Below are positions 52,482 through 61,575 of a stretch of 64,000 bases of DNA, in pieces. The stretch is from CAZSDU01 sp964429135 (GTDB lineage Bacteria > Bacteroidota > Bacteroidia > Bacteroidales > FEN-979), in NCBI GenBank assembly GCA_964429135.1, contig CAYSAU010000015.1:1-64000 (forward strand). Direction: 5' to 3'. Position 1 is the first letter of the stretch; every line of letters begins with the position of its first letter. The translations under genes were made by a program, and so were the position numbers. The notes beneath the pieces were generated by a model that saw only the letters and a list, made by a program, of their open reading frames with translations, was not told where the DNA came from and did no database searches.

Positions 52482-54137
52482 ATGCTCCAGAAACTTGCCA
52501 TCAAAAATTATGCATTGATCCATGACCTTGAGATTGATTTCTGCCACGGCTTTTCAGTGATCACAGGAGAAACGGGAGCAGGAAAATCAATCATCCTGGG
52601 GGCATTGTCATTAATTCTAGGGCAACGTGCAGACAGCAATGTTCTTCTGAATAAATCACTTAAGTGTATTATTGAGGGGACTTTTAATATCGAAAATTAT
52701 CACCTTGATGAATTCTTTATCGCCCATGATCTTGATCAGGATAATATTGCCATTCTTCGCAGGGAAATTAATCCCCAGGGAAAATCAAGGGCTTTTATCA
52801 ATGATACACCCGTTGGTCTTTCACTTTTAAAGGAATTGGGAGACAGGCTGGTGAATATACATTCGCAAAATGCAATCACTACCCTCAACGACACCAATTT
52901 TCAACTGGCTGTCCTGGATAGTTATACAGGTCATTTGGAAAATGTCGCAAAATACAGAACCAGCTTCCATGAACTTCAGAAATTCGAAAATGAACTAAAA
53001 TTATTACAGGAAAGGGATATTAAAGCCAGAGAAGAAAGAGATTATTTATCCTTTTTACTCCATGAATTGAATCGCATTGAACTAAAAATAGGGGAGCAGG
53101 ATGAATTAGAACACAGGCTTCAGGTGCTTACCCATGCTGAAGAAATCAAATCAGGGCTGTATAAATCTACTGAAATTCTTGCTCAAGATGAGTTTAATGT
53201 TCTTTCCCGGCTTTCTGAGGTTATTCACCATCTGCATTCCGTTTCCAGCTTTCAGGAAACCATTTTAGATATTCAGGAAAGATTGCAAAGTAATTTAATC
53301 GATATCAAGGACATTGCATCAAGCATAGAGAGGATCAATGACAAGGTCTTTTTCAGCCCTGCTGAAATCGAAAACACATCCACCCGTCTGGATCAAATTT
53401 ATCAACTTGAGAAGAAGCATAAAGTGACTTCTGTTGATGAACTTTTAAACATCAGAGATAATATTGAAAGTAAATTATCTGAAGGTGATTATTTAGAAGA
53501 AAAGATAAAGCATGTCAAATCTACCATTGAGAATATTTCTGCTCTTCTTTTAAAAAATGCAGAAATGCTAAGCAAGGCCAGAAAAAAAGCAATCCCTGCA
53601 TTTGAAACAGAAATTTTAAAATTATCTTCCCGATTAGGTATGCAAAATGCAAATCTAATCATTGAATGTAAACATCAGCCTGAGTTGAGTAAAGATGGGC
53701 TTGACAGAATTCGCTTTCTCTTTAGTGCCAATAAAGGAGTTGAACCTGATGAAATATCAAAGATTGCCTCAGGAGGCGAACGTTCAAGATTGATGCTTTG
53801 TATTAAATCAATGGTCAGTCAGAAAAACTTGCTTCCAACCATTATTTTTGACGAAATCGATATTGGAGTTTCCGGAGAAATTGCTGGGAAAGTTGGGGAT
53901 ATTCTAAAAAAAATGTCAAGCCATATGCAGGTTATAGCCATCACTCACCTTCCTCAGATTGCAGGGAAAGGTGAATGGCAGTACAAAGTATATAAAACTG
54001 AAAAAAAAGATTTTACAACTTCTTATATAAAGCAATTATCGACAACAGAACGCATGGAAGAAATAGCTAAAATGCTTAGCAATGACAAGGTGACAGATGC
54101 AGCCTTACAGACTGCTAAAGAATTGCTTAATAGTTAG
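52482..54137 (+). CDS. recN: DNA repair protein RecN
   Basis: A 551-aa SMC-like ATPase of double-strand break repair. The N-terminal half has the Walker A GETGAGKSIILGALSLILGQRAD and then DTPVGLSLLKELGDRLVNIHSQN; a central coiled coil spans about 160-360. The C-terminal half has the signature SGGERSRLMLCIKS and Walker B TIIFDEIDIGVSGEIAGKVG, then ITHLPQIA. A possible TAAATTTG at 52470-52477 lies just before the ATG, but the gene is close enough to porD (14 bases) to be in the same operon. Confidence 0.96.
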   Translation: MLQKLAIKNYALIHDLEIDFCHGFSVITGETGAGKSIILGALSLILGQRADSNVLLNKSLKCIIEGTFNIENYHLDEFFIAHDLDQDNIAILRREINPQGKSRAFINDTPVGLSLLKELGDRLVNIHSQNAITTLNDTNFQLAVLDSYTGHLENVAKYRTSFHELQKFENELKLLQERDIKAREERDYLSFLLHELNRIELKIGEQDELEHRLQVLTHAEEIKSGLYKSTEILAQDEFNVLSRLSEVIHHLHSVSSFQETILDIQERLQSNLIDIKDIASSIERINDKVFFSPAEIENTSTRLDQIYQLEKKHKVTSVDELLNIRDNIESKLSEGDYLEEKIKHVKSTIENISALLLKNAEMLSKARKKAIPAFETEILKLSSRLGMQNANLIIECKHQPELSKDGLDRIRFLFSANKGVEPDEISKIASGGERSRLMLCIKSMVSQKNLLPTIIFDEIDIGVSGEIAGKVGDILKKMSSHMQVIAITHLPQIAGKGEWQYKVYKTEKKDFTTSYIKQLSTTERMEEIAKMLSNDKVTDAALQTAKELLNS

Positions 54138-54177
54138 ATATTAATGTTAACTAAACCATTACTTTAAAAATAATCTC

Positions 54178-55008
54178 ATGGCATACAATCTCCTGTCAGG
54201 TAAAAAGGGAATCATTTTTGGTGCTCTTGATCATAAGTCAATCGCTTGGAAAACAGCAATAAGAGCCCATGAGGAGGGGGCTGTTTTTACCCTTTCAAAT
54301 ACTCCTGTTGCCTTAAGATTTGGGGAAATACATGAACTGGCAAAACTTTGTAATGCGGAAATTATTCCAGCCGATGCCACCAGTGTCAACGACCTGGAAA
54401 AAGTATTTAAACAATCTATGGAAATCTTGGGTGGAAAAGTCGATTTTGTTCTGCACTCCATTGGGATGTCGTTGAATGTTAGAAAACACAGAGAGTATGA
54501 TGATCTGGATTATGATTACTTTCTAAGAACGATTGATATTTCTGCATTGTCGTTCCATAAACTATTGCAAGTCGCGAAGAAGTTGGATGCCATCAATGAA
54601 TGGGGGTCGGTGCTCGCATTTTCATATATCGCTGCACAAAGAACGCTATATGGATATAATGATATGGCAGATGCTAAGTCATTACTGGAATCCATTGCCA
54701 GAAGTTTTGGGTATATCTATGGACGTGAAAAAAAAATCAGGATAAACACCATTTCCCAATCACCTACGAGAACTACGGCGGGCAGTGGAATTAAAGGAAT
54801 TGACGGGTTGGTTGATTTTACCGAGCGGATGTCACCTCTGGGCAATGCTACTGCAGAAGAATGTGCGGACTTTTCAATTGTTCTCCTGTCGGATCTTAGT
54901 CGTAAAATAACCATGCAAAATATCTTTCATGACGGAGGTTTTTCAAGTATGGCCATGAGTCTCAAGGCCATGACACAATATAATAAATGCCTGGAGGAAG
55001 AAGCTTGA
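54178..55008 (+). CDS. fabI: enoyl-[acyl-carrier-protein] reductase [NADH]
   Basis: Reduces trans-2-enoyl-ACP in the last step of fatty acid elongation. A 276-aa SDR-like protein with GKKGIIFGALDHKSIAWKTA cofactor loop, VLHSIGMS, catalytic Tyr and Lys in YGYNDMADAKSLLES (x6 spacing as FabI), and a substrate lid region RTTAGSGIKGID. The C-terminal extension is slightly longer than E. coli FabI (262 aa). It is the target class of triclosan and isoniazid-type inhibitors. It follows recN by 40 bases. Confidence 0.93.
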   Translation: MAYNLLSGKKGIIFGALDHKSIAWKTAIRAHEEGAVFTLSNTPVALRFGEIHELAKLCNAEIIPADATSVNDLEKVFKQSMEILGGKVDFVLHSIGMSLNVRKHREYDDLDYDYFLRTIDISALSFHKLLQVAKKLDAINEWGSVLAFSYIAAQRTLYGYNDMADAKSLLESIARSFGYIYGREKKIRINTISQSPTRTTAGSGIKGIDGLVDFTERMSPLGNATAEECADFSIVLLSDLSRKITMQNIFHDGGFSSMAMSLKAMTQYNKCLEEEA

Positions 55009-55036
55009 ATGCTGAAAAAACAGTTATAAATTCTTG

Positions 55037-55044
55037 TATCTTTG
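55037..55044 (+). promoter_or_regulatory. Bacteroidota-type -7 element for the etf operon
   Basis: TATCTTTG, 37 bases before the etfB ATG at 55082. It excludes more upstream TTG starts. No clear -33. Confidence 0.5.
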
Positions 55045-55081
55045 CAACCCGATAATTTTAAAGAAAACAAAATCTATTTCA

Positions 55082-55831
55082 ATGAGAATTTTGGTTTGTA
55101 TTAGTCATGTTCCCGATACCACGACACGGGTAAAATTCATTCATGAGAATAAAACCCTTGATGTAAATGGAATTCAATGGGTGATTAATCCATGGGATGA
55201 GTTGTCGTTGACAAGGGCATTAGAATTAAAAGATAATTCAGCCCTGGGAGTTCAATCTGTGACAATCGCACATGTTGGTCTCACCGCATCTGAACCGACC
55301 ATAAGAAAAGCATTGGCCATAGGAGCAGACGATGCGATACGTATTAATGCTGAACCACTGGATGCCTATTTCGTTGCTGCACAACTGGCAGAAGTCATCA
55401 AAACAAATCCTTTTGATCTCATTCTGTGTGGAATAGAATCAAGTGATTATAATGGGTCTAACGTAGGAGGGATACTGGCCGAACTGCTTGGCTATGCTTC
55501 AGTATCCTCAGTTACAAATATTGAAATTGAAAATGGGGAACTTATAATCACTCGCGAAATTGATGGGGGAAAAGAAATTATTAACATTTCCTCACCCATG
55601 GTTGCAGTAGTTCAGAAAGGCATTGCTAAAGAACCCAGAATTGCTGCCATGAGGGGAATCATGATGGCCAGAACAAAACCCATCAAAGTGTTTGAACCTC
55701 TACCACTGGAACCATTGACGGAAATCATGGATTTCGAAATGCCAAAACCCAGGGCGTCTTGCAAGTTCATTGATCCTGAAAATCCCCGGCAATTGATAGA
55801 ATTACTCCAAACAGAGGCTAAAATTATATAA
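55082..55831 (+). CDS. etfB: electron transfer flavoprotein beta subunit
   Basis: A 249-aa subunit that with EtfA carries electrons from acyl-CoA dehydrogenase to the quinone pool. It begins MRILVCISHVPDTTTRVKF and shows INPWDELSLTRALEL, ALAIGADDAIRI and LCGIESSDYNGSNVGGILAELLGYA (AMP/NAD-site region), and the FDTM-like end MRGIMMARTKPI. I set the start at ATG 55082. etfA follows after 23 bases. Confidence 0.94.
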   Translation: MRILVCISHVPDTTTRVKFIHENKTLDVNGIQWVINPWDELSLTRALELKDNSALGVQSVTIAHVGLTASEPTIRKALAIGADDAIRINAEPLDAYFVAAQLAEVIKTNPFDLILCGIESSDYNGSNVGGILAELLGYASVSSVTNIEIENGELIITREIDGGKEIINISSPMVAVVQKGIAKEPRIAAMRGIMMARTKPIKVFEPLPLEPLTEIMDFEMPKPRASCKFIDPENPRQLIELLQTEAKII

Positions 55832-55854
55832 TCAAAATTTAACCAATACGAAAT

Positions 55855-56826
55855 ATGGCAGTTTTAATCTTTGTTGAAAATTGGGATGGTAAGTTTAAAA
55901 AACTTTCATTCGAATTGATTTCATACGCTTCCAAAGTTGCTGAGATGCTTTCTACTGTGCCTATAGCGTTATCGATCGGAAAAGTGGAGCAAACAGAACT
56001 TGAGAAATTAGGAAAATACGGAGCTAAAAAAATTCTCACGCTCGATACTGAAATATACAACACCTTTGATACTCAGGCATATACTTCAGCCATTGCCGAG
56101 GTAGCTAAGAAAGAATCTGCTTCGATAGTGATCCTTTCCAATAATATTACCGGGAAAGCCCTTGCCCCCCGGCTGTCTGTTCAATTAAAAGCTGGAATTG
56201 CCTCAGGGGTAAGTAAACTGCCGCTAAGTACCGACCCTTTTATAGTAAATAAGAAGGTCTTCTCGGGAAGCGCTTATGCTCACGTTCGAATTCAATCCCA
56301 AAACAAGATTATCACATTGGCACAGAATTCTTTTGAATTAATTGAAAAATCGGTGGATGTGACTTATGAAAAAATTACCATTCCGGTTTCAAACAATCTC
56401 ATTCAAACAAAAGTTCGGGAGACGCAGAGGCAAACAGGTAAAATTCTTTTGACGGATGCTGAAATTGTTGTCTCCGGAGGTAGGGGAATGAAATCACCTG
56501 ACAACTGGGGCCCGCTTGAGGAACTATCGGGTTTACTTGGTGCTGCCACTGCTTGTTCACGCCCAGTATCGGATGAAGGCTGGAGACCTCACGGAGAACA
56601 TACTGGACAGACGGGGAAGATTATCGCACCCAATCTTTATATCGCCATTGGAATTTCTGGTGCTACCCAGCACCTAGCCGGGGTTAGTGCCTCAAAAATC
56701 ATTGTGGCAATCAATACGGATAAAGATGCCCCGATCTTCCAGTCTGCACAATATGGTATTGTCGGTGATGCTTCCAAAATATTACCCTCATTGGTGGAAG
56801 CGGTGAAAGAAATGAAAATGAAATAG
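55855..56826 (+). CDS. etfA: electron transfer flavoprotein alpha subunit
   Basis: A 323-aa FAD-binding partner of EtfB. The C-terminal FAD domain is clear: VVSGGRGMKSPDNWGPLEELSGLLGAATACSRPVSDEGW, HTGQTGKIIAPNLYIAIGISGATQHLAG, and AINTDKDAPIFQSAQYGIVGDASKI. The N-terminal domain is divergent, as usual. The membrane Fe-S oxidoreductase starts 9 bases after its stop, so electron flow ETF to quinone is encoded in one run. Confidence 0.95.
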   Translation: MAVLIFVENWDGKFKKLSFELISYASKVAEMLSTVPIALSIGKVEQTELEKLGKYGAKKILTLDTEIYNTFDTQAYTSAIAEVAKKESASIVILSNNITGKALAPRLSVQLKAGIASGVSKLPLSTDPFIVNKKVFSGSAYAHVRIQSQNKIITLAQNSFELIEKSVDVTYEKITIPVSNNLIQTKVRETQRQTGKILLTDAEIVVSGGRGMKSPDNWGPLEELSGLLGAATACSRPVSDEGWRPHGEHTGQTGKIIAPNLYIAIGISGATQHLAGVSASKIIVAINTDKDAPIFQSAQYGIVGDASKILPSLVEAVKEMKMK

Positions 56827-56835
56827 TCCATTCCC

Positions 56836-58917
56836 ATGGTCAAACAAATGGTATTCGCAATTACCCTCCTCATTACCTTGGGTGTATTTGGGTTCACTGT
56901 AAGCAGGATAATTGGCTTCTTTCGGTTGACACGACCTGCTTTTCCGGTGAAAAATTTAGGAAAGCGATTTTTTTTAATGCTAAGGGTTGCCTTCGGGCAG
57001 ACAAAGCTTTTTCGAAAACCGGTAATCGGTTTTTTTCATGCACTCGTTTTCTGGGGATTCTGTGTGATTCTTTTCGGAAGCATTGAAATGGTTATAGATG
57101 GTCTTTGGGGGAAAGAGAAATCATTAAGCAGTCTAGGTAGTATATATAACATCATTGTAGCCTCAGGTGATATTTTCGGACTACTTGTGGCCATTGCAAT
57201 TCTGATCTTTCTTTTCCGGAGGCTGTTTTTTCATATCAAAAGATTTGAAGGTATCGAGATGAAAAAGATATCTCATCTTGATGCCAATATTGCACTCACG
57301 ATGATCCTGCTGCTGATGATCTCCCTACTGGGCATGAATATCGCATATATAAAACTTAGTGAAGCAAACGATGGACATTTTACAGGGTATTATCCGGTCA
57401 GTCAGTTTTTTGCAATATTTTTCCAGGGATATTCCTGCATGCAAATCTCTTTCCTTTATGAGTTCTTTTGGTGGATGCACATTGTGTTGATTTTTATTTT
57501 TGCGAATATACTTCCCTATTCCAAGCACTTTCATGTATTCATGTCTGTACCTAATGTTTTTCTGTCCAGACTCGATCCTTTGGGGAAACTCTCAAATATG
57601 GACCAAGTAACCAGGGAAGTGAAACTGATGATATATCCCGAAATGGCAGACCCGGCAGATACTTCTGTAGAAGTCGAGCGCTTCGGGGTAAAAGATGCAG
57701 AAGACATAACCTGGAAAAATTATTTTGATGCCCTGTCCTGTACTGAATGCGGCAGATGTACCTCGGTTTGCCCGGCCAATCTGACAGGGAAAAAACTTTC
57801 CCCCCGCAAAATCATGATGGATGTCAGAGCAAGGATGAAAGAAAAGGGCCCGGGTTTAAGAAAAAATGGAAAAAATTACGATGACAAAAAAGCACTTGTA
57901 CTTGATTATATCACGGAAGAAGAATTATGGGCATGTACAACCTGTAATGCATGTGCCAAAGAATGTCCGATTAATATCAACCATCCCAGTCTGATCCTCG
58001 ATATGCGGAGGTATCTTGTAATGGAAAAAGGGTCAGCTCCCGGTGGTTTGAAATCGATTTTCAGCAATATCGAAAATAACGGAGCTCCCTGGCAATATTC
58101 TGCCGAGGACAGGTTGCTCTGGGCCAAAGATCTGAAAGTGAAAGTGCCTGTTATGTCGGATGTCTTTGCCCGGGGAGAAAGACCTGAGTATTTGTTTTGG
58201 GTTGGTTGTGCCGGTGCCTTCGACGACCGGTTTAAAAAAGTCGTTGCAGCTTTTGCGAAAATCCTGTCTTTTCTTAATGTCAGTTATGCAGTACTGGGAC
58301 GGGAAGAATCCTGTACAGGTGATCCAGCACGCCGTGCAGGGAACGAAATGCTCTTCCAAATGCAGGCATTGCAAAACATTAGACTTTTCGAATCCTATGA
58401 TATTAAAAAAATTATCACTGTTTGCCCGCATTGCTATAATGTTTTTAAAAATGAATATCCTGACCTCGGAGCGGAAATAGAAGTGGAAAACTATCTGCAT
58501 TTTCTTCTAAAATTCATCAATTCCGGTCATCTTAAACTGGATCAGAATATTTTTGCCGAAGACACCATCACTTATCATGATCCTTGTTATCTAGGAAGGG
58601 CAAATGGTATTTATCAGGCACCGAGATCAATCCTGAAAACCCTTTCAGGAACTTTTATTGAAATGGAAAGAAATAAAAGTTTTGCACTCTGCTGCGGAGC
58701 CGGTGGAGGACAAATGTTCAAAGAAGCAGAACAAGGCCAAAAGGAAATCTTCATTGAACGGACTGAAGAAGCTTTGGCAACAAACCCTTCAATTATTGCT
58801 ACCGCTTGTCCTTTCTGCATGACAATGATAACGGATGGCATTAAATATAAAAACAGGGAAGAAAAGGTTAAAAATTATGATATTGCAGAAATCATAGCCG
58901 TTAACCTTGGGTTATAA
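56836..58917 (+). CDS. membrane Fe-S oxidoreductase, probable ETF:quinone oxidoreductase (EMO type)
   Basis: A 693-aa membrane protein. The first 240 residues have several hydrophobic helices, similar to a NarI-like cytochrome b anchor, with His in several of them. Two 4Fe-4S motifs follow (LSCTECGRCTSVCP and WACTTCNACAKECPININ). The C-terminal part has two CCG-type cysteine-rich domains (HDPCYLGRANGIY; FALCCGAGGGQM) as in GlpC/HdrD. This architecture next to etfBA is that of the described ETF:(methyl)menaquinone oxidoreductase. It passes electrons from reduced ETF to menaquinone; no flavin ETF-QO is needed. Confidence 0.85.
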   Translation: MVKQMVFAITLLITLGVFGFTVSRIIGFFRLTRPAFPVKNLGKRFFLMLRVAFGQTKLFRKPVIGFFHALVFWGFCVILFGSIEMVIDGLWGKEKSLSSLGSIYNIIVASGDIFGLLVAIAILIFLFRRLFFHIKRFEGIEMKKISHLDANIALTMILLLMISLLGMNIAYIKLSEANDGHFTGYYPVSQFFAIFFQGYSCMQISFLYEFFWWMHIVLIFIFANILPYSKHFHVFMSVPNVFLSRLDPLGKLSNMDQVTREVKLMIYPEMADPADTSVEVERFGVKDAEDITWKNYFDALSCTECGRCTSVCPANLTGKKLSPRKIMMDVRARMKEKGPGLRKNGKNYDDKKALVLDYITEEELWACTTCNACAKECPININHPSLILDMRRYLVMEKGSAPGGLKSIFSNIENNGAPWQYSAEDRLLWAKDLKVKVPVMSDVFARGERPEYLFWVGCAGAFDDRFKKVVAAFAKILSFLNVSYAVLGREESCTGDPARRAGNEMLFQMQALQNIRLFESYDIKKIITVCPHCYNVFKNEYPDLGAEIEVENYLHFLLKFINSGHLKLDQNIFAEDTITYHDPCYLGRANGIYQAPRSILKTLSGTFIEMERNKSFALCCGAGGGQMFKEAEQGQKEIFIERTEEALATNPSIIATACPFCMTMITDGIKYKNREEKVKNYDIAEIIAVNLGL

Positions 58918-58947
58918 AAACTGACAATAGTAACTTATTTAGCAAAT

Positions 58948-60732
58948 ATGGAAAATAGAAAGGTTTTGAAAAGTGGAGAATTTCTCGTTGATGAGATTTC
59001 ATCCAATGATGTTTTTATTCCGGAAGAATTCAACGAAGAGCAAAGAATGATTGCCCAAACCTGTCGGGATTTTCTGGAAACAGAAGTGTATCCTGTCATC
59101 GATAAAATAGATGCTCCTGATATCAACCTCATGAAAAGTATTTTAAAAAAAGCTGGTGATCTGGGACTGATGGGTATCTCATTACCCGAGGAATATGGGG
59201 GGTTTGGCCAGTCGTTTGTAACCCAAATGCTGGCAGCTGAGACCATTGGCGCAGGGTACTCCTTCTCTGTTGCTTTCATGGCCCATACTGGAATCGGTAC
59301 ACTACCGATCATGTATTACGGCAATGAGGAACAAAGACAGAAATATGTCACCCGCCTTGCCACCGGGGATCTATTAGGTGCTTACTGCCTAACGGAGCCT
59401 GGTGCAGGAAGTGATGCCAATTCGGGAAAAACCACCGCTGTCCTTTCAGAAGATGGAAAATATTACCTCTTAAATGGACAGAAAATGTGGATTACCAATG
59501 CAGGCTTTGCCGATATTCAAACCGTATTTGCTAAAATTGAAAGGGACAGGGTACTTAGCGCTTTTATTGTAGAACGCAGCCTTCCAGGTGTGATTGTCAA
59601 CCCGGATGAACACAAAATGGGAATCAAAGGATCATCTACTGCTCAGATTTTTTATAATGATGTCAAAGTTCCGGCTGAAAATTTAATTGGAGCTCGAGGT
59701 GAAGGTTTCAGAATTGCCTTAAGTATCCTCCATATGGGAAGAATCAAACTGGGAGCCAATGTTTTGGGCGCGGCAAAAAAAGCAATCAGCGATTCTGTTA
59801 AATATGCAAATGAACGTAAACAGTTCGGAGTCTTCATTTCAACTTTCGGTGCTATCAAGTATAAATTGGCTGAACAGGTAATCCGTACATTTGCCCTCGA
59901 ATCAGCCATTTACAGGTTAAGTAAAGATATCGACGACCAGATCGAAAAGAATAAAGCTGAAGGCATGGAAAAAGGTCATGCAAGTATTGAAGGGATCAGT
60001 CATTATGCTGTTGAAGCTGCCATCCTGAAAGTTTATGGTTCTGAGGTGCTGGATTACGTCATCGATGAAGCTGTTCAGATTCATGGAGGAATGGGCTATT
60101 CAGCAGAGATGCCGGTTGAACGTGGATACAGGGATTCCAGAATCAATCGTATTTTTGAAGGAACCAACGAGATCAATCGTCTTCTTGTTGTTGATACCGC
60201 GATGAAAAGAGCCATGAAGGGTGATTTTGACTTGTTTGGAGAGGCAGAAAAAATCTTTCATGGGGTCAGCGAAATTAAGCCCGAGACCAATAGTACAAAA
60301 TCATATTTCGAAGAAAAGAAAGCATACGTTAAAAATTTTAAAAGAATTGCTCTCCTGGTCATTCATGCTGCATCCCATCATTTCGACAAGAAACTTATAC
60401 AGGAGCAGGAAGTCCTCAACAATATTTCTGATGCCATTATTGGAATTTATATTGCTGAATCACTGTTGCTAAGGGTGGAAAAGCTAGAAAAAATAAAAGG
60501 AATGGATGCATCTGATTTTTACAAGAAAATGTTGGATGTACTGATCTATGACACTGCCGGAAATATAAAGAAAGCCGCCCATGATGCCATAAATTCCATT
60601 TCAACTGGAAATGAGATGCTTGTAGTCAATGATGCCATTGATATTTTATCACAAGTTCAGGCAATCAATGTTAAAGAATCCAGGAGAAAGATTGCAGATA
60701 AACTGATCGATGACAATACATATAAGTTTTAA
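58948..60732 (+). CDS. acyl-CoA dehydrogenase
   Basis: A 594-aa flavoprotein that oxidises acyl-CoA to enoyl-CoA. The core ACAD fold covers about 25-430: GISLPEEYGGFGQSF, AYCLTEPGAGSDANSG, MGIKGSSTAQIFYNDVKVP, GRIKLGANVLG, RKQFG, and QIHGGMGYSAEMPVERGYRDSRINRIFEGTNEI. The catalytic base position falls in IFEGTNEINR. A C-terminal extension of about 150 residues matches the long VLCAD/ACAD9-like form, typically for longer chains. It lies 30 bases after the EMO gene, completing a beta-oxidation electron pathway. Confidence 0.94.
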   Translation: MENRKVLKSGEFLVDEISSNDVFIPEEFNEEQRMIAQTCRDFLETEVYPVIDKIDAPDINLMKSILKKAGDLGLMGISLPEEYGGFGQSFVTQMLAAETIGAGYSFSVAFMAHTGIGTLPIMYYGNEEQRQKYVTRLATGDLLGAYCLTEPGAGSDANSGKTTAVLSEDGKYYLLNGQKMWITNAGFADIQTVFAKIERDRVLSAFIVERSLPGVIVNPDEHKMGIKGSSTAQIFYNDVKVPAENLIGARGEGFRIALSILHMGRIKLGANVLGAAKKAISDSVKYANERKQFGVFISTFGAIKYKLAEQVIRTFALESAIYRLSKDIDDQIEKNKAEGMEKGHASIEGISHYAVEAAILKVYGSEVLDYVIDEAVQIHGGMGYSAEMPVERGYRDSRINRIFEGTNEINRLLVVDTAMKRAMKGDFDLFGEAEKIFHGVSEIKPETNSTKSYFEEKKAYVKNFKRIALLVIHAASHHFDKKLIQEQEVLNNISDAIIGIYIAESLLLRVEKLEKIKGMDASDFYKKMLDVLIYDTAGNIKKAAHDAINSISTGNEMLVVNDAIDILSQVQAINVKESRRKIADKLIDDNTYKF

Positions 60733-60753
60733 TGATTAATAAAGAAATTTTAA

Positions 60754-61575
60754 ATGCTTAATTTGAATTCTTATCTGGGCTTGATTTTTCTGGTCAGAAC
60801 TTCAAATGATAGCTCATCCATGGATCCGACCCTGAGGAATATTATCGTATCGCTTGTTGTAATATTAATATTTTTAATCAGTCTTGTTTTTTTAAGAAGA
60901 AGGGTCTTTCCGATTTTTCGTCTCTGGTATATCATTCTGGTCTATGGAAAGTTCAGCTTTGAGTTTATTGAATTTTTTAAGGAACATAACCTGAGAAATC
61001 CTCATAATAACTGTATCCGTGATGAAATAACCATGCATTTTGTGCCCTTCTTTAAAAAAATGAAGAATGCGGAGCACTTCATTACCAAAACAAAACTTGA
61101 GTTTGGAGAAGTGAAATATTTATCATCCTATAAAAACCTTGTCAGGCAAAAAGGGAATCCCGAATGCATCAATACGGCCAGGATGGGTGATTCAAGGGTC
61201 AAAGTTGTAGGTTTCAATGAGTTATTGGGCGGAATTAAGATGAAGTCATTGTACTATTTTATTGATGAGCGTTTTGTGATGGGCGAATATCTCTTTACGG
61301 AAATGCAGAGCATAAAACCGACACAGATTGTAGGTACACTTTCTTCAAAATATCTTGACCATCAGACATTGAATACTGATTTATTTTACATCACTGATCC
61401 TATGGGAAATGAGTTGTTTTACGAAAATAATGGATTTTCAATTAATCTGAAATACCTCTTCGTCGGTGACAAGGAGATTAATGATTTGTTTAGATATATT
61501 TTTCCTTCTGGCGAGATGAATGGCATAAATGTTCAGAAGGGGATAAAAGATGAGGATTTGTTTAACCGGTTTTAA
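60754..61575 (+). CDS. membrane-anchored protein of unknown function
   Basis: A 273-aa protein with one clear membrane helix at about 28-47 (IIVSLVVILIFLISLVFL) followed by RRR, which suggests a cytoplasmic bulk. ATG 60820 (MDPTLRN) could be the true start. The C-terminal 200 residues are mixed alpha/beta and not recognised: VKVVGFNELLGGIKMKSLYYFIDERFVMGEYLFTEM and GVIVGTLSSK-like regions. It is the last gene of the etf run (21 bases after the dehydrogenase) and overlaps the end of clpC by 4 bases. Confidence 0.65.
   Translation: MLNLNSYLGLIFLVRTSNDSSSMDPTLRNIIVSLVVILIFLISLVFLRRRVFPIFRLWYIILVYGKFSFEFIEFFKEHNLRNPHNNCIRDEITMHFVPFFKKMKNAEHFITKTKLEFGEVKYLSSYKNLVRQKGNPECINTARMGDSRVKVVGFNELLGGIKMKSLYYFIDERFVMGEYLFTEMQSIKPTQIVGTLSSKYLDHQTLNTDLFYITDPMGNELFYENNGFSINLKYLFVGDKEINDLFRYIFPSGEMNGINVQKGIKDEDLFNRF

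Noticed and set aside
58033..58500. A 155-codon antisense frame within the Fe-S oxidoreductase gene
   Set aside because: The forward frame carries the conserved cysteine motifs of the family; the reverse frame has no recognisable features.
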